From: Lacrimispora defluvii
GTDB taxonomy: Bacteria; Bacillota; Clostridia; Lachnospirales; Lachnospiraceae
NCBI GenBank assembly: GCA_013036995.1
Contig: JAAOXG010000013.1
Span: 23,353 to 87,352 of the forward strand
DNA length: 64,000 nucleotides
Reading direction: 5' to 3'
Every line of letters begins with the position of its first letter. Positions within the stretch are counted from its first letter, which is position 1. Of the stretch, positions 18,158 through 26,263 are shown piece by piece. The notes below the pieces were generated by a model, which was given only the letters and a program-made list of their open reading frames with translations, made no database searches and was not told the origin of the DNA. Made by a program: the position numbers and the translations under genes.

Positions 18158-19093
18158 TTACTCCGATATTTTTTTGATGGCATCAATGGCATAGTCCAGC
18201 TGTGCAGTTAAACTGGCGATATCGTCATAGTAAAACAATCCAAGGTTCTCTCCCGGAATCTCCGCCACTCTGCCTTCCAAAACAGCAGGTATACTCTTCC
18301 AGATATCAGACTTTGCATATTCGGATTCCTTTCCCTCCTGCTGGAACCACAAGATATAATCACCGAAATATTCATGAGCCACCTCATAACTGAGCGTTCC
18401 TCTGTTTTCTCCTGTTTTGGCAATCAGTTCTTCCAGTTTTTCAGGCATTTTTAACCCAAGATAGTCATAAACCAGGGTGCCTCCTCTGGAGCCGGTTTCA
18501 TATGCTACACCACTCCACTCGCCGGTAGATCCCCAGTCCTCCATAATACTAAAGGTCTTTCCCTCATATGTCTCACTTTGAAACTCTGCCTTTGCCGCCG
18601 CAAGCTTTTCATCAAATGTTGTGATCAGTGCCTCCGCTTCCTTTTCCTTTCCTGTGGCTCTTCCAATCGTTCTCAGCCGTTCTGCCGCAGTTACCTCTCC
18701 TTCTGGAATCACTAAAACAGGTGCAATTTTATTAAAATTCTCAAAATCCGCTGCGTTATATGTAATAATCAAATCCGGCTCTACCGCCATAATATCCTCT
18801 GCAGCCCAGTTTTCCAATTTTTTAGATTGTGAAAACTTATCATAAAATGGCATGGTCTCCTGTGCCCAGGCTGAATAACCCACCACATTTAAATCCAGAG
18901 AAAAGGCATCGCCGATATACCAGTTCACTACCACACGTTCAGGCTTTGCGGGCACTTCAATCTCTCCCATAACCGTATCAATTTTATTGGTAGCTGCCCC
19001 TTTATTATTTGAAATGTCTGCGTTTCCACATCCTGCTAAAACGAATAATAACAGCATGGAGCATAGTAACAGCCCTGTTTTTTTCATATCCAT
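18158..19093 (-). CDS. Siderophore-binding lipoprotein 1
   Basis: A 311-residue binding protein, the first gene of the operon. It has a signal peptide with lipobox VLAGC (Cys22) and FepB/FecB-type motifs (KPERVVVNWYIGDAFSLDLNVVG, EPDLIITYN, IAPVLVIPEG). Compared with protein 2 it shares the fold and the VVxxYxGDA motif but differs along most of the rest. Both share the unusual C-terminal motif LFYYDDI/LFFYNDI followed by a run that ends the protein. AAGGAG precedes the ATG. A 16-bp palindrome lies 46 bases upstream. Confidence 0.88.
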   Translation of the reverse strand: MDMKKTGLLLCSMLLLFVLAGCGNADISNNKGAATNKIDTVMGEIEVPAKPERVVVNWYIGDAFSLDLNVVGYSAWAQETMPFYDKFSQSKKLENWAAEDIMAVEPDLIITYNAADFENFNKIAPVLVIPEGEVTAAERLRTIGRATGKEKEAEALITTFDEKLAAAKAEFQSETYEGKTFSIMEDWGSTGEWSGVAYETGSRGGTLVYDYLGLKMPEKLEELIAKTGENRGTLSYEVAHEYFGDYILWFQQEGKESEYAKSDIWKSIPAVLEGRVAEIPGENLGLFYYDDIASLTAQLDYAIDAIKKISE

Positions 19094-19139
19094 TCTCCTT
19101 ATATTTTTATGTCTGTATCATGACAAATCTGAGTTTTTT

Positions 19140-19155
19140 GTTAGTTTAGACTAAC
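19140..19155. promoter_or_regulatory. Palindromic operator candidate of the siderophore operon
   Basis: GTTAGTTTAGACTAAC is an inverted repeat (GTTAGT/ACTAAC around TTAG) centred 55 bases before the first binding-protein gene, in the 299-base divergent interval with the AraC gene. It resembles DtxR/IdeR-type iron boxes (TTAGnnnnnnCTAA). It could also be the binding site of the divergent AraC protein. Confidence 0.5.
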
Positions 19156-19392
19156 TCAATAAATACTAGCATAATAAAAAATAATCGTCAATACAGCTGT
19201 TCTCCAGGATAAGGAAGTTCCATTTTTCTTTAAACTCTAAAAACCCTGTATTTATATGTAATTTTTGCTTATTTTCCTTTTTTTCTATACTATAATTGGA
19301 GCATAATTAAAACAAAATGGAGTACTTTTAATTGCATTAAACTCTTGTTTCCAGTATACTTTCAATATCTCACGAAAAAAAGGAGGCTTTTA

Positions 19393-20361
19393 ATGAACAA
19401 ATATGATGATGCATCCTGGGGTTCCATGGCAAAAAAATATAACCTCCATCAAACCCCTTATGGACCGGGTACTGGGCATTATTTTCCACCCCATTGGTCA
19501 AACGGCTGGATTGTGGAAGTCTCACCTGCCCAGGGGCTTTATGTCTCCAGTGCGTGGTTTACACCCAATCAGACGATTGTTCATAAAATTGATATCAAAG
19601 AACCTTGTCTCTGGCTTTTTTGCATCGATTGCGGTGATATGATTTATTCTCAGCAGGGAAAAGCTGCAACTACATTTTCCCCCATATGCCATAAATTAAT
19701 AAATCCTCAAAAAGCGTTCCAGTTTACCTTTCCAAAGAATGTACATACCTGTTTTACCAGCATTTTAATTTTCCAGGACTTTTTAGAACCCTTTCTGCTG
19801 GCAAGAGCTAATGCGCCTAAAATCAGCATTGAGGATGGGAAATTATGGGAAACAGAGCATCTGAATTCCCCAGGTACAATGCTCATTTTTGAGCAGATCC
19901 GCTGGGCAATCAGAAATGGGGATATGCCGCCCTTTGCATTTGAGGGCATGGTGATTCACCTTCTTGGTTCCATTGCACGCAATTATCCTGCTATTCCTGA
20001 TCGGAGAAGTAACAGACGTAATTATGTCACATGGGAAAATGAGAAGAAAATGTATGCTGTGAAGCAAAAACTGGATGAAAACATTTTGGATGTCCCCTCT
20101 ATAAGCGAACTGACAAAAATTGCAGATATGAGTGAAAGCAAACTTCGCCTCAGCTTTAAAAACACGTACCATATTCCTCTTTACGATTATATCAGAAGGG
20201 AAAAAATGAAACGGGCAATGCAGCTTCTCTCCTCTGATCATTTAAGTATCCATCATATTGCAGAGCTGTGTGGTTATAAAAATCCATCAAAATTCACCGC
20301 AGCATTTCAGGAAGTCCACGGAATAACACCCAGCCAGTTCAGAAAGACTTTTAACTTATAA
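19393..20361 (+). CDS. AraC-family regulator of siderophore uptake
   Basis: A 322-residue regulator. A C-terminal pair of helix-turn-helix motifs (ISELTKIADMSESKLRLSFK and HHIAELCGYKNPSKFTAAFQ) ends in GITPSQFRKTF, the AraC hallmark. The N-terminal 230 residues are unlike arabinose-binding cupins and match the general plan of PchR/YbtA-type proteins that sense iron-siderophore complexes. Start set at the ATG at 19393 after AGGAGG. It is divergent from the siderophore operon and most likely activates it when the ligand is imported. Confidence 0.85.
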   Translation: MNKYDDASWGSMAKKYNLHQTPYGPGTGHYFPPHWSNGWIVEVSPAQGLYVSSAWFTPNQTIVHKIDIKEPCLWLFCIDCGDMIYSQQGKAATTFSPICHKLINPQKAFQFTFPKNVHTCFTSILIFQDFLEPFLLARANAPKISIEDGKLWETEHLNSPGTMLIFEQIRWAIRNGDMPPFAFEGMVIHLLGSIARNYPAIPDRRSNRRNYVTWENEKKMYAVKQKLDENILDVPSISELTKIADMSESKLRLSFKNTYHIPLYDYIRREKMKRAMQLLSSDHLSIHHIAELCGYKNPSKFTAAFQEVHGITPSQFRKTFNL

Positions 20362-20373
20362 TAGTAACGACTG

Positions 20374-21186
20374 TTAATCATCAATCCCTAACCCATGTAA
20401 GATTTTATCAATACACTTTTCAATCCGGGATATTCTGGTTTCAGACTTCTTGGCTCCATTAAAATAAAAAATATAGCCTCTTTGACGCCCCGGTGTCAAT
20501 GCGTAAAATGCATTTTTAAACGCGGGATCATCATGAAATTTTATTTGCAGTTCATGGGGAATCGGTATCTCCGCTTTCTTTTCAACAGGTACTTTTAAAC
20601 CGGCCTTTTCAATTTCTATCGATTCTTCAATATATGCTTTGATTATCGTCTCTCTCTCAGTAATTTCCTCCACTGAGGTAAATCGTAGCTGCCGGGCGGC
20701 CTGAACACTCTCCGTCTGCTGAATAAGTAATCTGTCCTTATCCTTTAGCAATGCTCCCTTAAAAAAGGTTAGCGCAATATAATTTTTAAAACCTCCAATT
20801 ATAACTAAATTTTTATTATTTAACATGTAACAAGGCTGTCCCCACTTTAATTCTTCGGTCAGCTGACAAGCAAGACAGAGCTCCCGTAGTTTTTCATGCT
20901 CATCCCGCCACTTTTCAAGGTGCTCCAAAAATGCGTCAACCAAAGGATTCTCATTACCATTTAATTGAAAGGGTTCTAACTTGTCAATCTTTTCAAAGAA
21001 TTCCTCCTTGGTATCACAAACCGTAAATACACCATTAAGAAACCCATATACTTTTCCATTTAAATCCGGGTTATGTTTGGAACATTTTCCGATGCAGCCG
21101 ATCTTTACCTTTACTTTATTCTTTAACTCATTGACATCAAATCCAGAACAGTATGAGCAAACTTCTATTTTAGGTGCTTTATCCAT
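20374..21186 (-). CDS. DUF1450-like domain fused to a YdeI/OmpD-associated protein
   Basis: A 270-residue fusion. Residues 1-75 carry CSYCSGFDV and GCIGKCSKH, a cysteine layout like the small DUF1450 (YuzB) thioredoxin-fold proteins. Residues 80-200 have the DUF1801 feel (ELKWGQPCYML, LTFFKGALLKD). The C-terminal part (PIPHELQIKFHDDPAFKNAFYALTPGR... RISRIEKCIDKIL) is the YdeI/OmpD-associated domain. YdeI relatives are linked to peptide or polymyxin resistance, but the biochemical role is unknown. The gene is convergent with the AraC gene and shares no obvious operon. Confidence 0.7.
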   Translation of the reverse strand: MDKAPKIEVCSYCSGFDVNELKNKVKVKIGCIGKCSKHNPDLNGKVYGFLNGVFTVCDTKEEFFEKIDKLEPFQLNGNENPLVDAFLEHLEKWRDEHEKLRELCLACQLTEELKWGQPCYMLNNKNLVIIGGFKNYIALTFFKGALLKDKDRLLIQQTESVQAARQLRFTSVEEITERETIIKAYIEESIEIEKAGLKVPVEKKAEIPIPHELQIKFHDDPAFKNAFYALTPGRQRGYIFYFNGAKKSETRISRIEKCIDKILHGLGIDD

Positions 21187-21352
21187 ATTTGCTGACTCCT
21201 TAAATTAAATTTCATCAACGTTATTATTACCTGATTTCTACTTGTTTAATAAAATTGTGAAACTCCAATTAGTTTACTACCTTTAAATCTATTGACGAAT
21301 TTAAGACAGCAAGATAATATAGAATTACATACTGGAAAAGGAGGTAATAATC

Positions 21353-21928
21353 ATGGGACGACCTTACACGGAGGAAGAACGGGAAGATTTAAAGAGAAAA
21401 ATAAAGAACATCGCCTCTCTCATATTTATAGAGGAAGGGTTTAAAAATTGCAAAATACAGGAGATTACCAAAAAGGCCGGGATTTCCATGGGCGGATTTT
21501 ACACCTTTTACAAAGACAAAGAGGCTCTTTACGAAGAAATTCTGGGGGATGAGACCAACAGAATACGGCAGAAAATTCTGACAATCATTGATGAGGAAAA
21601 TCAGACACCTCATGAGTTCTTTTCGGATCTGGCAAATGTATTTCTGGAAAAAACCTCTACAAACAAATTTTACACCAGTGAATACAGTGGTCTTTTAGAA
21701 TCAATGGTCTGGAACAATAACACATCTGGATCACAGGATAATCTGGACTTTATCAAAAAACTGAAACATATCTGGGCTGGCAAGGGATATTTTCTGAAAG
21801 CTTCCGAGGAAGAGATTGCTTCCGCAGTAGCAACACTGGCTGTTTTATGCATGCAGAAGGAAATGATTGGCGAAGGCTTTTCTTACTGGTATGAAAAAAT
21901 ACAAAAATTAATTTTGGAGTTTATTTGA
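21353..21928 (+). CDS. TetR-family transcriptional regulator
   Basis: A 191-residue regulator with the N-terminal TetR helix-turn-helix (KIQEITKKAGISMGGFYTFYKDKEALYEEIL, residues 35-65). The C-terminal ligand-binding half is helical and variable. GGAGG precedes the ATG. It lies 79 bases before the phosphotransferase-like gene in the same direction and is the natural candidate to control it, as TetR repressors often sit beside drug-modifying enzymes or pumps. The ligand is unknown. Confidence 0.88.
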   Translation: MGRPYTEEEREDLKRKIKNIASLIFIEEGFKNCKIQEITKKAGISMGGFYTFYKDKEALYEEILGDETNRIRQKILTIIDEENQTPHEFFSDLANVFLEKTSTNKFYTSEYSGLLESMVWNNNTSGSQDNLDFIKKLKHIWAGKGYFLKASEEEIASAVATLAVLCMQKEMIGEGFSYWYEKIQKLILEFI

Positions 21929-22007
21929 TATTTTTTATTAAAGCTATGAATTTTATTTGATATTTTCACAGGACAGTGCTATAATCCAAAAAAAGGGGGC
22001 CTTAACT

Positions 22008-24422
22008 ATGAAATATGTTATGAAATTCAGTGAAATAAGAAAGGAAGATCTCTTAGCTGCTGGCGGTAAAGGAGCGAATCTGGGCGAACTGTTTAACGCC
22101 GGTTTTCCAGTTCCCGATGGATTCAGCATTACCAGCCATGCTTTTGATGAGTATATGAAACGCAATGGATTTGATTCCTCTCCATCGGGTAACAGCCTTA
22201 CCAGTGAGAAAGTTGCAAAAGGTCAGCTATGGAAGGAACTGGAGGATGAAATCGCAGACTATTATCATGCTTTGGGTCCTGATTCAAAAGTTGCGGTACG
22301 CTCCTCTGCAACAGCCGAGGACCTGCCAGAAGCAAGCTTTGCCGGACAGCAGGAAACTTATCTTAACATAGAGGGGCTGGATCAGCTTTATCATTCCGTC
22401 AGAAAATGTTTCGCATCACTCTTTTCATCACGGGCGGCAGCCTATCGAAAGCAGACGAACTTCGATACAGGTAAGATTTCGTTATCGGTAGTGGTTCAGC
22501 GTATGGTGAACAGTGAAATATCCGGTGTCCTGTTCACAATTGACCCCATTAGTAAAAATAAAAGCAGGATGATGCTCAATGCCTCATGGGGACTGGGCGA
22601 ATCCATTGTATCAGGAAAAGTGACTCCTGACATCTATGTGTACGACAGAAACCACAGGCAGGTAGTTGAAAAACGATTAGGTGATAAAAAGATTATGGTC
22701 TGCTACAGTACAGACGGAACCGAAGAAAGAGAAACCTCCTCACAGCAGCGGAGGGAATTTAGTTTAACGGACAAACAGGCAATTGAAATATTTGAACTGG
22801 GAAGAAAAACAGAGCAGCATTTTCAGTGCCCCCAGGATCTGGAATGGGCCATCTCCCAGAACAGATTATATTTGCTCCAGGCCCGGCCAATCACCACTTT
22901 GAACGTAAAAAGCAGCACTGATATCCCGCTTACAAAATCTCAGCGAGCTGTATTAAACAACTGGATCGAACACTGCCCCAATCCGCTCTATCCCCTTGAT
23001 GTGGCACCATGCCTGTTAGTGGATAAAGCCAAAAATATAGTATTTCATGAACTGGGCATTTCCGTGGGAAGCGAACTGACCATGGCTGTTAATGGATTGC
23101 TTTCCCTGTCTGCCGGGAAAATTCATATCTCACCGAAGGTATTAAAAATCCCCTTCCTTCTCAGCAGTTTTACCGACTATTCCAGCAATTCAGCCAGGAC
23201 AAACGATTCTTTCCATAAGATAAGGGAGGAATTGATTTCAAAAGAGAAAGCGGAACTTTCTGTATTACCAGCCAAAGCATTGATCCGGCAGATCATGGAA
23301 CTGATGGAACTGTCAGAGGAGCTTGCTTACACCCGTTTCCGTTACAACATCTTTCCGTCTGTGGCTGTTTCAAAATTAATTCTTCATGATCTGAAAAAAA
23401 TAGATAAGAATATGAGCGAATATGATTTGCTGAGTAATCTTTCTTATAAAACGTGGGATTTAAACCTGAAACTAAAAAAACTATCTAATTACATTCAAAG
23501 CACTCCAGAGCTGGAACAGTTATTTATGGAATTGGACAGAACCAATCCCCGGGCAATTCAGGATTTTCTGGAGAATCAGCCTGATTTTAAAGCAAAACTA
23601 CAAGGTTTCTTAAATGAATTCGGCTGGAAATCAAGCAGCAGCTACTGCGCCTTTGGCTCCGTATCCTGGTATGAAAATCTGGATTCCCTGTTTTCCATGC
23701 TGAAGGTGCTGCAAAGCTCCGGCGGAAACGCTGACTCACCTGTCAAATTTGAGAGCATAATGACAAAAATCACAACGACGTTTGGTAAAAAGAAAGGGGA
23801 CCGGTTAAAAACCAAAATTGAAGAAATAAGGGCCTATCATGTGAACCGGGAGGAAAGTCTGTATCTGATAGAGATGTGCTACGGTCTTGCCCGCAGAGCT
23901 GCATTTGAACTGGCGAAGCGTTTTCCCCAGTTGTTTGAACAGGCGAAAGATATCCGATATCTCACCTTAGAAGAGGTCTATGAATTACCGGGTAACATAG
24001 CAGATCTGAAAGAATTAATTTCTGTGAGAAAAAACAACCGCCAGAAAAACGAAGTACTATGGTCTGGCTTTTCAATTGGCACAAAAGCAAGTCACCAGAA
24101 TACGCTGTCTGGTGTTTCCGGAAATGGAGGACGATGCCGGGGCCGGGTACGGAAAATACTGACTCAGCAGGAATTTGATAAAATGCAGTCCGGTGATATA
24201 TTGCTCTGCCGCTATACGGATCCCTCCTGGACTCCCCTGTTTGTACTTGCTTCAGCAGTTATCTCGGATACAGGCGGTCCTCTGTCCCATAGCGCAATTG
24301 TTGCAAGAGAATATAACATTCCTGCAGTGCTTGGAATCGGGAATGCCACCGATCTGCTGGAGGATGGAGATGAGGTTTTGGTTTATGGCGATACTGGCAA
24401 GGTGATTTTATTAACAAAATAG
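22008..24422 (+). CDS. Rifampin-phosphotransferase-like PEP-synthase-family enzyme
   Basis: An 804-residue enzyme. Residues 1-310 are the PEP-synthase ATP-binding domain (GGKGANLGEL, VRSSATAEDLPEASFAGQQETYLN, QDLEWAI, LYLLQARPIT). A central helical domain (about 320-690) replaces the usual position of the swivelling domain. The swivelling domain with catalytic His761 (DTGGPLSHSAIVAREYNIPAVLG) lies at the very C-terminus, and no PEP-binding barrel follows. This order (ATP domain, substrate domain, His domain) is that of rifampin phosphotransferase rather than PEP synthase. Typical rifampin enzymes are about 860-870 residues. The actual substrate is unproven. The start at 22008 follows AGGGGG; the upstream TetR gene supports inducible control. 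Confidence 0.75.
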   Translation: MKYVMKFSEIRKEDLLAAGGKGANLGELFNAGFPVPDGFSITSHAFDEYMKRNGFDSSPSGNSLTSEKVAKGQLWKELEDEIADYYHALGPDSKVAVRSSATAEDLPEASFAGQQETYLNIEGLDQLYHSVRKCFASLFSSRAAAYRKQTNFDTGKISLSVVVQRMVNSEISGVLFTIDPISKNKSRMMLNASWGLGESIVSGKVTPDIYVYDRNHRQVVEKRLGDKKIMVCYSTDGTEERETSSQQRREFSLTDKQAIEIFELGRKTEQHFQCPQDLEWAISQNRLYLLQARPITTLNVKSSTDIPLTKSQRAVLNNWIEHCPNPLYPLDVAPCLLVDKAKNIVFHELGISVGSELTMAVNGLLSLSAGKIHISPKVLKIPFLLSSFTDYSSNSARTNDSFHKIREELISKEKAELSVLPAKALIRQIMELMELSEELAYTRFRYNIFPSVAVSKLILHDLKKIDKNMSEYDLLSNLSYKTWDLNLKLKKLSNYIQSTPELEQLFMELDRTNPRAIQDFLENQPDFKAKLQGFLNEFGWKSSSSYCAFGSVSWYENLDSLFSMLKVLQSSGGNADSPVKFESIMTKITTTFGKKKGDRLKTKIEEIRAYHVNREESLYLIEMCYGLARRAAFELAKRFPQLFEQAKDIRYLTLEEVYELPGNIADLKELISVRKNNRQKNEVLWSGFSIGTKASHQNTLSGVSGNGGRCRGRVRKILTQQEFDKMQSGDILLCRYTDPSWTPLFVLASAVISDTGGPLSHSAIVAREYNIPAVLGIGNATDLLEDGDEVLVYGDTGKVILLTK

Positions 24423-24461
24423 TACCGTTCCTGTATATCTCCGCTCACATATTAAATGTAA

Positions 24462-24494
24462 GTAAGCCACAAACATTTTACGTCTGTGGCTTAC
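24462..24494. terminator. Bidirectional terminator hairpin
   Basis: Perfect 10-bp arms GTAAGCCACA and TGTGGCTTAC between two convergent genes. The same GTAAGCCACA/TGTGGCTTA type of stem occurs at 33575-33604, so this is a recurrent terminator form in this genome. No strong T-run follows. Confidence 0.6.
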
Positions 24495-24506
24495 TGATTC
24501 ACTGAT

Positions 24507-26249
24507 TTACATATTCTCCCGTTTCACATAATAGGTATGAAGAAGTTCATGTGCCTTTTCTCCATTAGGCTCACCGAGATATTCCTCATAGAGCTTTTTA
24601 ATTGCCGGGTTTTCATGTGATTTTCTATATTTTTTATTTTTATCCTCCTGGTAAATTCCTTCCATTCGTTTTTTCAGAACATCGAAATTACCGAAATGAT
24701 AGGGTTGACCTCCCCCTCCGATACAGCCTCCAGGGCAAGCCATGATCTCAATGGCATGGTAATGGGATTTACCAGCTCTTATATCTTCCAGAAGCTTTCT
24801 TGCATTTCCAAGCCCATGGGCAACCGCAATATTAATATCCTGGTCATTGATCTTTACCACTGCTTCCCTGATTCCATCGAATCCCCTGAGTTCATGGAAC
24901 TCTACTTCTTCAAGAGTTTCATTGGTAAGCCATTCGTATGTGGTCCGCAAGGCTGCCTCGATAACGCCGCCGGTTGTTCCAAATATAACTGATGCACCGG
25001 TAGATTCTCCCAATGGTTCATCAAATTCTTCATCCTGCAAATTCATCAGGTCAATATTGGCCTCTTTTAACATATCCCCCAATTCTCTTGTCGTTAATAC
25101 CGCATCCACATCCTGCATATCATCATGCATAAGCTCCGGTCTGGCAGCCTCATACTTTTTTGCCAGGCAGGGCATTATGGAAACCACAAAAATATTTTTT
25201 GGATCAATCCCCATCTTTTCTGCATAGTATGTCTTGGCAATCACCCCAAACATCTCATGGGGGGACTTGCAGGTTGACGGAATATCAAGCAGATCATTAA
25301 ACTGATGTTCAAAAAACTTAACCCAGCCGGGACAGCAGCTTGTGAGTATGGGAAGCCTGCCCCCATGCTGCAGCCTGTGAATGAATTCTGCCGCTTCTTC
25401 CATAATGGTAAGATCTGCGGCAAAGTCTGTGTCAAAGACTTTATCAAATCCCATCATTCTGAGAGCAGCTACCATTTTTCCCGTAACTACCGTCCCTGGC
25501 TCTGCACCGAATTTTTCCCCAAGAGCTACCCGCACCGCAGGTGCTGTCTGAACGATAACGAATTTGTCTTTCGCATTCAATGCTTCCCAGACATTGGGAA
25601 TATCATTTACTACAGTTAATGCAGCTGTCGGGCATACGGAAACGCACTGACCGCAAAAGACACAGATGGATTCATTCATTGGTAAATTAAGTGCCGGTGC
25701 GATAAACGTATCAAATCCCCGGTTAACGGCTGAATACACATGAACCGTCTGTACCTCATTGCACATGGTCTCACATCTTCTGCATAAAATGCATTTATCC
25801 ATATTTCGGATGATTGCCTTACTTGAGATATCCTTTTCATGAGTTGCTCTCGCTCCATGAAACTTGATCCGTCGTATATCCAGTTCTGCTGCCAGTGACT
25901 GTAATTCACAGCTTAAATTCTTTTCACAGATCAGACAGTCTGTCGGATGATTGGATAAGAATAACTCCACAACCAGTCGTCTTGCCTTTATACACCGTAA
26001 GGTATTTGTTCTGACTACCATACCCTCTGATACGGGAGTCGCACAGGAGGGGGCGAGATTTCTCCTTCCCTCGATTTCCACCACACAGACCCGGCAGGAA
26101 GCAGAGCCATTCACCGTTTTCACATGTTCCAGATTAAGGTAACAGAGTGTGGGTATCCGAATATCCAGTTTTTTTGCAGCCTCCAGAATCGTTGTGCCTT
26201 CCTCCACTGCAATTTTTTGATTATTGATTGTAACATTGATCAGACCCAT
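24507..26249 (-). CDS. hndD: [FeFe] hydrogenase catalytic subunit (HndD type)
   Basis: A 580-residue iron hydrogenase. Domains in order: a plant-type [2Fe-2S] domain (residues 1-80), a His/Cys [4Fe-4S] site (HPTDCLICEKNLSCELQ), two ferredoxin clusters (CILCRRCETMC; CVFCGQCVSVCP), then the H-cluster domain with TSCCPGW, MPCLAKK and MACPGGCIGGGGQP. It reversibly reduces protons to H2. A short C-terminal small subunit domain is fused, as usual. It is the last gene of a four-gene operon, 15 bases after the flavoprotein subunit, so it likely takes electrons from both NAD(P)H and ferredoxin. Confidence 0.95.
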   Translation of the reverse strand: MGLINVTINNQKIAVEEGTTILEAAKKLDIRIPTLCYLNLEHVKTVNGSASCRVCVVEIEGRRNLAPSCATPVSEGMVVRTNTLRCIKARRLVVELFLSNHPTDCLICEKNLSCELQSLAAELDIRRIKFHGARATHEKDISSKAIIRNMDKCILCRRCETMCNEVQTVHVYSAVNRGFDTFIAPALNLPMNESICVFCGQCVSVCPTAALTVVNDIPNVWEALNAKDKFVIVQTAPAVRVALGEKFGAEPGTVVTGKMVAALRMMGFDKVFDTDFAADLTIMEEAAEFIHRLQHGGRLPILTSCCPGWVKFFEHQFNDLLDIPSTCKSPHEMFGVIAKTYYAEKMGIDPKNIFVVSIMPCLAKKYEAARPELMHDDMQDVDAVLTTRELGDMLKEANIDLMNLQDEEFDEPLGESTGASVIFGTTGGVIEAALRTTYEWLTNETLEEVEFHELRGFDGIREAVVKINDQDINIAVAHGLGNARKLLEDIRAGKSHYHAIEIMACPGGCIGGGGQPYHFGNFDVLKKRMEGIYQEDKNKKYRKSHENPAIKKLYEEYLGEPNGEKAHELLHTYYVKRENM

Positions 26250-26263
26250 AAGTTCCTCCTCCC

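Noticed and set aside
22008..24422. Phosphoenolpyruvate synthase
   Set aside because: The His domain is at the C-terminus and no PEP-binding barrel follows, so the domain order does not fit PEP synthase.
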